Source: Pandoraea pneumonica
GTDB taxonomy: Bacteria > Pseudomonadota > Gammaproteobacteria > Burkholderiales > Burkholderiaceae
NCBI RefSeq assembly: GCF_902459645.1
Contig: NZ_CABPSK010000001.1
Span: forward strand, 1-64,000
Length of the DNA stretch: 64,000 nt
Direction: 5' to 3'
The notes under the pieces are model-generated. The model was not told where the DNA came from. It ran no database searches and saw nothing but the letters and a program-made list of their open reading frames with translations. Of the stretch, positions 17,105-25,785 are shown piece by piece; within the stretch, counting starts at the first letter, position 1, and each line of letters starts with the position of its first letter. A program made the position numbers and the translations under genes.

Positions 17105-18391
17105 TTATCGTTTTGTCGATGCCTTCAGGCCGCGTTTGAGGTCTTGAATCAGATCGTCCGGATCTTCCAGTCCGATCGACAGGCGCACCGTCCCCTCGCC
17201 GATACCCGCGGCAGCCAACGCTGCTGCGTCCATGCGGAAGTGCGTCGTCGAGGCCGGATGGATGACGAGCGAGCGGGCATCGCCGACGTTGGCCAGATGC
17301 GAGAACAACTGCAACGATTCGATGAATCGGCGCCCGGCTTCGCGGTTGCCGTTCAGATTGAAGCTGAAGACCGCGCCAGCACCGCGCGGCAACAAGCGCT
17401 TGGCCAGCGCGTAATCCGGGTGCGAGGGCAGTTCGGGGTAGGCGACTGACGCGACCGCTTCGTGCCCCGCCAGAAACTCGACGACGCGGCGCGCGTTCTC
17501 CACATGTCGTGCCATGCGCAGCGGCAGCGTTTCGATACCTTGCAATAGTTGCCATGCTGCCTGCGGGTGAAGGCACGCACCGAAGTCACGCAAGCCTTCG
17601 CGGCGCGCACGAAGCAGGAACGGTGCGACGGAGCTTTCTTCGGCAAACACCATGCCGTGAAAGCCGTCGTAAGGCTCGGTCAGTTCGGGAAATTTGCCGC
17701 TGGCCTCGAAGTCGAACGTGCCGCCGTCGATCAATACGCCGCCAATCGTCGTGCCGTGTCCGCCGAGAAATTTGGTGGCCGAGTGATAAACGAGGTCGGC
17801 ACCATGCTCGAACGGCTTGATGAGCCATGGCGTAGTGAACGTGCTATCGACCATCAACGGCACACCGGCGTCATGTGCGATTTGCGCGACGCTCGGGATG
17901 TCGAGCACGTCGAGCCCAGGGTTGCCGAGGGTTTCGCCGAAAAACAGACGCGTCTCCGGCCGCACGGCGGCTCGCCATCCGGCAATGTCGCCCGGTCGCA
18001 CGAAGGTGGTTTCGATGCCAAAGCGGCGCAACGTGTAATGCAGCAGGTTGTGCGATCCGCCGTACAACGCGCTCGACGCCACGATGTGCGAGCCCGCCCC
18101 CATCAATGTGGCGATGGCCAGATGCAAGGCCGCCTGACCACTCGCCGTGGCAATCGCGCCCACGCCGTTTTCGAGCGCGGCCATGCGTTCTTCAAACACA
18201 GCGTTGGTCGGATTGGAAATGCGCGAGTAGACATGCCCGGCGCGTTCCATGTTGAACAGCGCGGCGGCCTGATCCGAATCGGTGAAAACGAAGGAAGTGG
18301 TCTGGTAGATCGGGGTGGCGCGCGCGCCCGTTGTGGGATCGGGGGCGGCCCCGGCATGCAGGGCAAGCGTGTCGAAATGCGGTACGGACAT
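17105..18391 (-). CDS. metY: O-acetylhomoserine sulfhydrylase (aminocarboxypropyltransferase)
   Basis: PLP enzyme making homocysteine from O-acetylhomoserine and sulfide in methionine synthesis. Of 428 residues, MetY-like in length, it carries ATPIYQTTSFVF, YSRISNPTNAVFEERMAALE, and the PLP lysine in YHSATKFLGGHGT (Lys207). The ATG at 18391 (MSVPHFDTLALHAG) matches the family start; an upstream TTG at 18415 is less likely. The hydrolase gene follows after 14 bp. I could not recognise a SAM-type riboswitch in the 440-bp leader. Confidence 0.92.
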   Translation of the reverse strand: MSVPHFDTLALHAGAAPDPTTGARATPIYQTTSFVFTDSDQAAALFNMERAGHVYSRISNPTNAVFEERMAALENGVGAIATASGQAALHLAIATLMGAGSHIVASSALYGGSHNLLHYTLRRFGIETTFVRPGDIAGWRAAVRPETRLFFGETLGNPGLDVLDIPSVAQIAHDAGVPLMVDSTFTTPWLIKPFEHGADLVYHSATKFLGGHGTTIGGVLIDGGTFDFEASGKFPELTEPYDGFHGMVFAEESSVAPFLLRARREGLRDFGACLHPQAAWQLLQGIETLPLRMARHVENARRVVEFLAGHEAVASVAYPELPSHPDYALAKRLLPRGAGAVFSFNLNGNREAGRRFIESLQLFSHLANVGDARSLVIHPASTTHFRMDAAALAAAGIGEGTVRLSIGLEDPDDLIQDLKRGLKASTKR

Positions 18392-18831
18392 GTCGGTGAA
18401 GGCCTCGTAGCACAAAAGAGAACAGCGGGAGATCCAGCGGGAGCGTCGGCCGCTGCGTCGTGAATGTCTGCGAGAGAAGCGGCGGCGGTGTTACTTGACG
18501 TATACGGCAATGCTAGCACCACCTTCGGGCGCGCCGACAAGGTTTCGTGAAGGTGTCGTGGAAATTGCGGTGTCGTACGAGACATTGCATAGCGTGTTGT
18601 CCGAGCGGGAGGGGAGAATCGGCCGAAAACCCGCGCCACGCGGCGATGGACGCGTTGTCGCGCCTTTCCTTTTGAGATGCTTTCCGATAGCATCACTTCA
18701 ACTAATTACAATTCAGTGCGGAGACGCTGGCAGACACGCCGGTGCTTCGCGTCGCTCATGAAGTCCGGCGGCAGGATCTGCGGTAGCGTTGTGCAGCCTG
18801 CGCCCGAGTCATACCAAGAGGAGTGTGTGCC
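18392..18831. other. Divergent intergenic region between metY and the CBS gene
   Basis: The 440 bp hold no credible gene. One inverted repeat, CACCTTC/GAAGGTG (18528-18564), could form a stem in the metY leader. Both promoters must lie here. AT-richer sequence around 18685-18715 is a candidate promoter area for the CBS gene. Confidence 0.4.
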
Positions 18832-19287
18832 ATGCGTGTGTCTGACATCCTGAAGGTAAAGGGCAACACCCTTTTCACCGTGACCCCGGAAACGTCGCTG
18901 GCCGAAGCCGTCGACACGATGGCGGAGCACGACATCGGCTCACTCGTCGTGATGGAGTACGGCGATCTCGTGGGCATGCTCACGTTCCGCGAAATCATCA
19001 ATACGATCAGCAAGAACGGCGGGACGGTCGGCACGTCCACCATTCGCAAAGTGATGGACGATCACCCGCTCACCTGCACGCCCGAGACGGATGTCAACGA
19101 AGTGCGCCGCATGATGCTCGAGCGCCACGCGCGTTATCTGCCGGTGATGGACAGCCGTACGTTGATGGGCGTGATTTCGTTCTATGACGTGGCGCGTGCG
19201 GTCGTCGAAGAGCAGTCGTTCGAGAATCGTATGCTCAAGGCCTACATTCGCGACTGGCCGGCCGAGGAAGCGGAAAGCACCAAGTGA
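18832..19287 (+). CDS. CBS-domain pair protein
   Basis: Two tandem CBS domains fill the 151 residues: about 1-70 (MRVSDILKVKGN with VMEYGDLVGMLTFREII) and 75-135 (VMDDHPLTCTPETDVNEVRRMM with VMDSRTLMGVISFYDVARAV). Such stand-alone Bateman modules bind adenine nucleotides and act as energy sensors; the partner is unknown. The start at 18832 has AGAGGAG eight bases upstream. The stop overlaps the GTG start of the next gene by four bases, so the two are translationally coupled, which hints at a link to phospholipid handling. Confidence 0.9.
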   Translation: MRVSDILKVKGNTLFTVTPETSLAEAVDTMAEHDIGSLVVMEYGDLVGMLTFREIINTISKNGGTVGTSTIRKVMDDHPLTCTPETDVNEVRRMMLERHARYLPVMDSRTLMGVISFYDVARAVVEEQSFENRMLKAYIRDWPAEEAESTK

Positions 19288-21203
19288 GCCAGCCCAGCCA
19301 GCGCGGGGCACGCGGCGAGGGCCACCAATCCCGATTATTGAAAGAGCGTCGTTTCGCGCCGTTTTTCTGGACACAGTTCCTGGGCGCGATGAACGACAAC
19401 GTGTTCAAGATCGCGTTCACGTCGCTTGTCACGTACCACGCATCGCTCTTCCAAGACGTCGACGGCAAGACGGCCGCGTTCCTGATTTCCGCGATCTTCA
19501 TTGCGCCGTTCCTGCTGTTTTCTGCCACCAGCGGGCAGATTGCCGACAAGTTCGACAAGGCGCGCCTGATCCGCTTCGTCAAGACGTTGGAGATCGCCAT
19601 CATGGCCGTCGGTGCGGCCGGCTTTCTCTGGGCGAGTGCGCCGCTGCTCTACGTTTGTACGTTCCTGATGGGGCTGCACTCGACGCTGTTCGGGCCGGCG
19701 AAGTACGCCTATCTGCCGCAACATCTCGGTGACCACGAGCTGGTGGGGGGCAACGGACTGGTGGAAATGGGGACGTTTGTCGCCATTCTGATCGGCACCA
19801 TCATCGGCGGCGAAATTGCCGGGATCGGGGCATCGGCGTTGCCGTGGCTGGGCGGTGTGTGTGTCACGCTGGCCGTCGTGGGACGATTCGTTTCCTCGTG
19901 GGTGCCATCGACACCGGCGGCACAGCCGGACCTGAAAATCAACTGGAATCCGTTCACCGAGACGTGGCGAAACCTGCGCATCGCGCGTACCGAGCGGGCG
20001 GTGTTTCTCAGTCTGCTGGGCATCTCTTGGCTGTGGTTTCTCGGGGCGACGTTCCTCGCGTCGTTCTTCAATTTCTCCCGTGATGTGCTGGGTGCCAACC
20101 CGAACGTCGTGACGTTGCTGCTGGCGATGTTCTCGATCGGTATCGGTGTCGGCTCGATGCTCTGCGAGCGCCTATCGGGCGGCAAGGTCGAGATCGGTCT
20201 CGTGCCGTTCGGCTCGGTCGGTATGACGGTCTTTGCCGTGGATCTGTATTTTGCAAGCCGTGGCGGTGCACCCGGGGCAACGTTGCAGACTGTCGGCCAG
20301 TTTCTTGCACAACCGGGCCACTGGCGCATCCTGGCCGATCTGTTCCTGCTGGCAATGTTCGGCGGCTTCTACAGCGTGCCGCTTTACGCATTGATTCAAA
20401 GCCGGAGCGCTCCCTCGCATCGTGCGCGCATCATCGCTGCAAACAACATTCTGAATGCCCTGTTCATGGTGGTGTCGGCGCTGATGGCCATGGCACTTAC
20501 GCGTGCCGGATTCACCATCGACCAGTTGTATCTCGTCACGGGCATTCTGAATGCGCTGGTGGCGGTGTATCTCTATACGCTGCTGCCTGAGTTCCTCATT
20601 CGCTTTGTCATGTGGTTGCTTCTGCACACCGTGTACCGCATCGATGTGCGGGGCGCCGACAGGATTCCCGACGAGGGGCCGTGCGTGCTGGTGTGCAATC
20701 ACGTGAGCTTCGCGGATGCCGTCGTGATCGGCGCGTCGATTCGTCGGCCGGTGCGCTTCGTGATGGATCACAGAATCTTCCGCATCCCGGTGCTGTCGTG
20801 GTTCTTCCGTACCGTGAAAGCGATTCCGATTGCCCCCGCGCATGAGGACGCAGAAGCGCTTTCGCGTGCGTATGAAGCCATTGCGAAAGCGCTCGATGCG
20901 GGCGAGGTCGTGTGTATCTTTCCCGAGGGGAAGCTCACGGCGTCGGGCGAATTGCAGGCCTTCAAGCAAGGCGTGCGACGCATTCTCGACCGCTCGCCGG
21001 TGCCCGTGGTGCCCATGGCGCTTCGCGGGCTGTGGGGCAGCTTCTTCTCGCGCCATGGTGGCGCGGCGATGACGCGGCCGTTCAAGCGCGGCATCCTCAA
21101 CCGACTGGAGCTCGTGATTGGCGAGCCGGTCACCGCAACCCAGGCTACGCCCGAGGTGCTGCGCGAGCGCGTGCTCGAATTGCGCGGCCCTTGGCCTGTC
21201 TGA
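19284..21203 (+). CDS. MFS transporter fused to 1-acylglycerol-3-phosphate acyltransferase (LplT-PlsC type)
   Basis: The 639-residue membrane protein has two parts. Residues 1-430 form an LplT-like MFS domain (FFWTQFLGAMNDNVFKIAF, then LMGLHSTLFGPAKYAYLPQ). Residues about 445-630 form a PlsC acyltransferase with NHVSFADA (an NHxSxxD motif I) and FPEGKLTASGE (motif III). Known fusions of this kind flip lysophospholipid inward and reacylate it; that function is inferred here. The third, AMP-ligase domain of Aas is absent. It starts with GTG inside the CBS stop codon. Confidence 0.9.
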   Translation: MSQPSQRGARGEGHQSRLLKERRFAPFFWTQFLGAMNDNVFKIAFTSLVTYHASLFQDVDGKTAAFLISAIFIAPFLLFSATSGQIADKFDKARLIRFVKTLEIAIMAVGAAGFLWASAPLLYVCTFLMGLHSTLFGPAKYAYLPQHLGDHELVGGNGLVEMGTFVAILIGTIIGGEIAGIGASALPWLGGVCVTLAVVGRFVSSWVPSTPAAQPDLKINWNPFTETWRNLRIARTERAVFLSLLGISWLWFLGATFLASFFNFSRDVLGANPNVVTLLLAMFSIGIGVGSMLCERLSGGKVEIGLVPFGSVGMTVFAVDLYFASRGGAPGATLQTVGQFLAQPGHWRILADLFLLAMFGGFYSVPLYALIQSRSAPSHRARIIAANNILNALFMVVSALMAMALTRAGFTIDQLYLVTGILNALVAVYLYTLLPEFLIRFVMWLLLHTVYRIDVRGADRIPDEGPCVLVCNHVSFADAVVIGASIRRPVRFVMDHRIFRIPVLSWFFRTVKAIPIAPAHEDAEALSRAYEAIAKALDAGEVVCIFPEGKLTASGELQAFKQGVRRILDRSPVPVVPMALRGLWGSFFSRHGGAAMTRPFKRGILNRLELVIGEPVTATQATPEVLRERVLELRGPWPV

Positions 21204-21267
21204 GCGCGGCGGGGCGGGATCGCTGGCATAATAGGGCCTTCCCGTCTCACCCGAACCTGATCCCCGT

Positions 21268-22371
21268 ATGTCTGGCAATACGCTTGGAACCCTGTTTACC
21301 GTCACCACTTTCGGCGAATCGCATGGCCCGGCCATCGGCTGCGTCATCGACGGCTGCCCGCCGGGAATGGCGCTCACGGAAGCCGATATCCAGGTCGAGC
21401 TGGATCGCCGCCGCCCCGGCACGTCGCGCCATGTCACGCAGCGTAACGAGCCCGATGCCGTCGAGATTCTCTCCGGTGTCTTCGAGGGCGTGACGACGGG
21501 CACGCCGATCGCTTTGCTCATCCGCAACACCGATCAGCGCAGCAAGGATTACGGCAATATCGTCGAGACGTTCCGCCCGGGGCATGCCGACTACACCTAC
21601 TGGCAGAAATACGGCGTGCGCGACTATCGCGGCGGCGGCCGGTCGTCGGCACGTCTGACGGCACCGGTGGTGGCGGCAGGCGCGGTGGCTAAGAAGTGGC
21701 TGTCCGAGCGGTATGGCGTGCAAATTCACGGCTGCATGACGCAATTGGGTGAAGTCGAGATCCCGCAGACCGACTGGTCGCAAGTCTCACAAAACCCTTT
21801 CTTCGCAGCTAATGCGGACGTCGTGCCTCAGCTCGAGACGTATATGGACGACCTGCGTAAGGCAGGGGACTCCGTCGGTGCGAAGTTGCGCGTCGTTGCG
21901 TCGGGCGTGCCGGTGGGCTTGGGCGAACCGTTGTTCGACCGCCTTGACGCCGATATCGCCCACGCGATGATGGGGCTCAATGCGGTGAAGGGTGTCGAGA
22001 TCGGTGCGGGCTTCCGTAGCGTGACGCAAAAGGGTTCGGAGCACGGTGACGAACTGACGCCGGAAGGCTTTGTCGGCAACAACGCCGGTGGCGTACTCGG
22101 CGGCATTTCGACCGGGCAAGACATTGATGTGTCGATCGCGATTAAGCCGACGTCGAGCATCCGTACGCCGCGCCGTTCGATCGACAAGGCAGGCGATGCG
22201 TCGACGGTCGAAACGTTCGGCCGTCACGATCCGTGCGTCGGTATTCGCGCGACGCCGATTGCCGAAGCGCTGCTGGCATTGGTGTTGATCGACCACGCAC
22301 TGCGCCATCGTGCGCAATGCGGCGATGTGCATGTCGATACGCCGATCATTGCACCGCACGCGCCGGAATAA
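21268..22371 (+). CDS. aroC: Chorismate synthase
   Basis: Last shikimate-pathway step: 5-enolpyruvylshikimate 3-phosphate to chorismate, using reduced FMN without net redox. The 367 residues include [19 protein letters not shown] (signature 1), [24 protein letters not shown] (signature 2) and [19 protein letters not shown]. The C terminus [25 protein letters not shown] is intact. It is followed by a hairpin terminator and appears monocistronic. Confidence 0.97.
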   Translation: MSGNTLGTLFTVTTFGESHGPAIGCVIDGCPPGMALTEADIQVELDRRRPGTSRHVTQRNEPDAVEILSGVFEGVTTGTPIALLIRNTDQRSKDYGNIVETFRPGHADYTYWQKYGVRDYRGGGRSSARLTAPVVAAGAVAKKWLSERYGVQIHGCMTQLGEVEIPQTDWSQVSQNPFFAANADVVPQLETYMDDLRKAGDSVGAKLRVVASGVPVGLGEPLFDRLDADIAHAMMGLNAVKGVEIGAGFRSVTQKGSEHGDELTPEGFVGNNAGGVLGGISTGQDIDVSIAIKPTSSIRTPRRSIDKAGDASTVETFGRHDPCVGIRATPIAEALLALVLIDHALRHRAQCGDVHVDTPIIAPHAPE

Positions 22372-22419
22372 GCGTTCTGTAGTCGTCGTCGCTAGCGACG
22401 TTAGCGGACCGCCGTAAAG

Positions 22420-22449
22420 AAAAACGCCAGACGATGTCTGGCGTTTTTT
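22420..22449 (+). terminator. Rho-independent terminator after aroC (possibly bidirectional)
   Basis: AAAAACGCCAGAC, loop GAT, GTCTGGCGTTTTTT. A-run and T-run flank a 9-bp stem symmetrically, so it could also serve the convergent lysozyme-inhibitor-like gene that ends at 22472. Confidence 0.9.
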
Positions 22450-22471
22450 ATTGTGCTGAAGGGTTCACGAC

Positions 22472-22807
22472 CTATTCTTTGCATTGCGTAATCGGCTGCT
22501 CACCCTTTGCGCGATAAAGGGTTCCTTCAGGCCCCTTGCTCCACCAGATCAGTGTGCGTCCCACATGCTTCTCGCCACTCGCCGCGCGCGTCGGCTTGAG
22601 CACTTCGCGCTTGCCCATCCAATAGAGCGTGACGTCGCCGCCCAGATTTTGATCGTCGTAGACCACGACCGCGACGTGTCCGTTTTCGCAAAGATAGCTC
22701 ACTGTCTTTGCCTGCGCGCCGACGCTTGCCAGTAGTAACGCCCCGGTGAGCGCAGCGGTGCCGAGAGAAAACGTGGAGAACCGGGATGTTGAGGAAATCC
22801 GCAGCAT
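22472..22807 (-). CDS. MliC-like periplasmic protein (lysozyme inhibitor family)
   Basis: The 111-residue precursor has a signal peptide cleaved after AQA33. The mature part has the MliC pattern: KTVSYLCENGHVAVVVYD, then ASGEKHVGRTLIWWSKGPEGTLYRAK, with two cysteines (Cys40, Cys109) placed to form the domain's disulfide. Membrane-bound and periplasmic MliC proteins inhibit c-type lysozyme; this one lacks a lipobox and should be soluble. Activity is inferred only. It converges on aroC. Confidence 0.8.
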   Translation of the reverse strand: MLRISSTSRFSTFSLGTAALTGALLLASVGAQAKTVSYLCENGHVAVVVYDDQNLGGDVTLYWMGKREVLKPTRAASGEKHVGRTLIWWSKGPEGTLYRAKGEQPITQCKE

Positions 22808-22863
22808 GAAGCCTCCTTGCCTTTGGCGTTGAAGATGCGAGCCGTCACGAAATTGCCGGTGGC

Positions 22864-22923
22864 ATGACTCGCGTCATGATCCGCGAGATGACTCACGTAA
22901 TGACTCGCGAAATGACAAACCGC
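22864..22923. repeat. Degenerate 12-bp tandem repeat, about five units
   Basis: Units ATGACTCGCGTC, ATGATCCGCGAG, ATGACTCACGTA, ATGACTCGCGAA and ATGACAAACCGC follow each other without gaps between the MliC-like gene and the terminator of the ETF-QO gene. Period and core (ACTCGCG against AGTCGCG) resemble the array at 16109-16216. Confidence 0.75.
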
Positions 22924-22938
22924 CGGGCGAACCGGCGG
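22917..22938 (-). terminator. Terminator hairpin after the ETF-QO gene
   Basis: On the minus strand CCGCCGG, loop TTCGC, CCGGCGG followed by TTTGTCATTT: a 7-bp GC stem with a weak T-run, 11 bases past the stop codon. Confidence 0.65.
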
Positions 22939-22948
22939 CTGTCGTGAA

Positions 22949-24619
22949 TTACATGTTCGGGTAGTTCGGCCCGCCGCCACCTTCCGGCGTGACCCACACG
23001 ATGTTCTGCGTCGGGTCTTTGATATCGCACGTCTTGCAATGCACGCAGTTCTGCGCATTGATTTGCAGACGTTCCGAATCGTCGTCGTTCTTCACGAACT
23101 CATACACCCCGGCCGGGCAGTAACGCTGTTCTGGGCCGGCGTATTCCGAAAGATTGATGCCGACCGGCACGCTCGGATCCTTGAGCGTGAGGTGAGCCGG
23201 CTGGTTCTCTTCGTGGTTGGTGTTGGAGATGAACACCGAGGACAGACGGTCGAACGTGAGCTTGCCGTCCGGCTTCGGGTAGACGATCGGTTGGCACTGC
23301 GAGGCCGGCAGCAGACACTCGTGATCGGCCTTCTTGCGGTGGATCGTCCACGGCATCTTGCCGCCCAGCAGCTTTTGCTCGATACCGGTCATCAGCGTGG
23401 CAACCGTCAGCCCCTTCTTGAACCACTGCTTGAAGTTGCGCGCCTTGTTCAGTTCCTCGTGCAGCCACGATTGCTCGAACGCCACCGGATAGGCGCTCAG
23501 TTCATCGCGTTGACGATCGGCGACGAGTGCATCGAACGCTGCATCGGCGGCCATCATGCCGGTCTTGATCGCGGCGTGACTGCCCTTGATGCGGCTGGCG
23601 TTCAAGAAACCGGCTTCGCAGCCGACGAGTGCGCCGCCCTTGAAGACGAGCTTTGGCAGCGAGAGCAGGCCACCGGCGGTGATCGCCCGCGCGCCATACG
23701 ACACGCGCTTGCCGCCTTCGAGGAAGTGGCGAATCGACGGGTGCGTCTTGTAGCGCTGGAATTCTTCGAACGGCGACAGATACGGGTTGCTGTAGTCGAG
23801 GCCGACGATGAAGCCGACAGCCACTTGATTGTTCGGCAGGTGATAGAGGAACGAGCCGCCGTAGGTCTGCGAGTTGAGCGGCCAGCCGGCCGTGTGCACG
23901 ACAAGCCCTTCCTTATGCTTGGCCGGATCGATCTCCCACAATTCCTTGATGCCCAGACCGTAAGCCTGCGGGTCGCGGCCTTCGTCCAGGTTGAACTTGC
24001 GCATCAACTGACGGCCGAGGCTGCCGCGCGCACCTTCCGAGAAGATCGTGTACTTGGCATGCAACTCCATGCCGAGCTGGAAATTCTCCGTCGGCTCGCC
24101 GTCCTTGCCCACGCCCATGTTGCCGGTGGCAACGCCCATCACCGCGCCGTTCTCGTCGTACAGCACTTCGGCGGCGGGGAAGCCGGGGAAAATTTCGACG
24201 CCGAGCGCTTCGGCCTGCTGGCCGAGCCAGCGCACCACATTGCCGAGACTGATCACATAGTTGCCGTGGTTCTGGAAGCACGCGGGCAACAGCCACAACG
24301 GCGTGGAGGTCGCGCCGGTTTCCGTCAGAAACAGGAAACGGTCTTCGCTCACGGGGGTATCGAGCGGAGCGCCGCGTTCCTTCCAGTCGGGGATGAGTTC
24401 GGTAAGCGCCTGCGGATCCATGACGGCGCCGGACAGGATGTGGGCACCGATTTCCGAGCCTTTTTCCAGCACGCAAACGGAAATCTCTTTACCGGCTTCC
24501 TGCGCGCGCTGCTTCAGACGGATGGCTGTGGACAGACCGGCCGGACCGCCGCCAACAATGACGACGTCGTACTCCATCGATTCCCTCGGGCCGTACTGCT
24601 CGAGCAGCTTGGGATCCAT
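22949..24619 (-). CDS. Electron transfer flavoprotein-ubiquinone oxidoreductase
   Basis: The 556-residue membrane-associated enzyme passes electrons from reduced ETF (fatty acid and amino acid oxidation) to ubiquinone. An N-terminal FAD Rossmann motif VVIVGGGPAGLSTAIRL is near residue 20, GAVMDPQAL and GWPLNSQTYGGSFLYHLP are family stretches, and the C-terminal ferredoxin-like domain has RYCPAGVYEF and INAQNCVHCKTCDIKDP, giving the four cysteines of a 4Fe-4S cluster. The start at 24619 has AGGAG seven bases upstream; the longer open frame is not needed. Confidence 0.95.
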   Translation of the reverse strand: MDPKLLEQYGPRESMEYDVVIVGGGPAGLSTAIRLKQRAQEAGKEISVCVLEKGSEIGAHILSGAVMDPQALTELIPDWKERGAPLDTPVSEDRFLFLTETGATSTPLWLLPACFQNHGNYVISLGNVVRWLGQQAEALGVEIFPGFPAAEVLYDENGAVMGVATGNMGVGKDGEPTENFQLGMELHAKYTIFSEGARGSLGRQLMRKFNLDEGRDPQAYGLGIKELWEIDPAKHKEGLVVHTAGWPLNSQTYGGSFLYHLPNNQVAVGFIVGLDYSNPYLSPFEEFQRYKTHPSIRHFLEGGKRVSYGARAITAGGLLSLPKLVFKGGALVGCEAGFLNASRIKGSHAAIKTGMMAADAAFDALVADRQRDELSAYPVAFEQSWLHEELNKARNFKQWFKKGLTVATLMTGIEQKLLGGKMPWTIHRKKADHECLLPASQCQPIVYPKPDGKLTFDRLSSVFISNTNHEENQPAHLTLKDPSVPVGINLSEYAGPEQRYCPAGVYEFVKNDDDSERLQINAQNCVHCKTCDIKDPTQNIVWVTPEGGGGPNYPNM

Positions 24620-24791
24620 TGATGCTCCTGTTATAAACGTTAGAATTCGTGGGTGCGGCCATTTTCCGGGAATGGGGAACACCTCGCAACCGCATATTAA
24701 TAGCACGATCGTTCGGTTTGCTAGGTAAGAAGCTCTAGCGGCGGGCCATGCGGCACTGTCGATATTCAATGCGCGTCCGGGCGCGAGGGAG

Positions 24792-25574
24792 ATGAGGATG
24801 GGGCGTTCACTGAATCTGGAAGGGAAGGTGGCACTGGTTACTGGTGCGTCGAGCGGGCTTGGCATGCAGTTCGCCAAGGTGCTGGCACAAGCCGGTGCCA
24901 AGGTCGTATTGGCCAGTCGCCGTGTGGAACGGCTCAAGGAATTGCGCGCGGAAATCGAGGCGATGGGCGGGGCGGCGCACGTGGTGCCGCTCGACGTGAC
25001 CGACTACGACAGCATCCGTGCGGGTGTGGCGCACGCCGAGACCGAAGCGGGGGCGATCGACATTCTCATCAACAACTCCGGCGTTTCCACGCAGCAGAAG
25101 TTGGTCGATGTCACACCGCAGGAGTACGACTACGTGCTCGACACGAACACGCGCGGTGCGTTTTTCGTGGCGCAAGAGGTGGCCAAACGCATGCTCCGCC
25201 GCGCCAAGGGCGATCCGCAGCGCCAGCATCGGATTATCAACGTGGCGTCGGTGGCCGGTCAGCGCGCGATTTCGATGCTCGGGGTGTATTGCGTGAGCAA
25301 GGCCGCCGTCATTCACATGACGCGCGCGATGGCACTCGAATGGGGCAAGTTCAACATCAATGTGAACGCACTGTGCCCGGGCTACATCGACACCGAGATT
25401 AATCACGACCACTGGCAAACGGAGGCGGGGCGCAAGCTCATTCAGATGCTGCCGCGCCAACGGGTTGGCGAACCGAGCGATCTCGACGGGCTGATTCTGC
25501 TTCTGGCGTCGGACGATTCTCGTTTTATCAACGGCTCGATCATGACCATCGACGACGGTTTGGCCGTCGGTTGA
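24792..25574 (+). CDS. Short-chain dehydrogenase/reductase (SDR)
   Basis: The 260-residue classical SDR has the cofactor motif TGASSGLG (about 17-24), structural NNSG, catalytic Ser in NVASVAG, and YCVSK (Tyr-xxx-Lys). ASRRVERLKEL has Arg residues after the second strand, favouring NADP(H). It diverges from the ETF-QO gene; substrate cannot be predicted, and several homologues are loosely annotated as 3-oxoacyl-ACP reductases or hydroxyacyl-CoA dehydrogenases. An ATG six bases downstream (24798) is an equal start candidate. Confidence 0.88.
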   Translation: MRMGRSLNLEGKVALVTGASSGLGMQFAKVLAQAGAKVVLASRRVERLKELRAEIEAMGGAAHVVPLDVTDYDSIRAGVAHAETEAGAIDILINNSGVSTQQKLVDVTPQEYDYVLDTNTRGAFFVAQEVAKRMLRRAKGDPQRQHRIINVASVAGQRAISMLGVYCVSKAAVIHMTRAMALEWGKFNINVNALCPGYIDTEINHDHWQTEAGRKLIQMLPRQRVGEPSDLDGLILLLASDDSRFINGSIMTIDDGLAVG

Positions 25575-25785
25575 CATTGATCGAGGATGGGGGCGAGGGG
25601 CGCGTACGGACACGTGGGTCGCGCGTCGCTTCGCCCGACGCCGTATGGTTTCGCCCCGATTGCGCAGGCTCGCTGCAATGCGGCAATCGGGGATTGTCCG
25701 AGGCAGTCAGCGTGATGGGGGCGGGCGCATAATTCTCCGATGCTCACGGGGTCGCACAAGGACCCCGAATCATCTCGAGGACACC

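Noticed and set aside
18392-18831. SAM or SAH riboswitch in front of metY
   Set aside because: I could not find the conserved cores of known SAM-II, SAM/SAH or SAH classes; only one plain inverted repeat.
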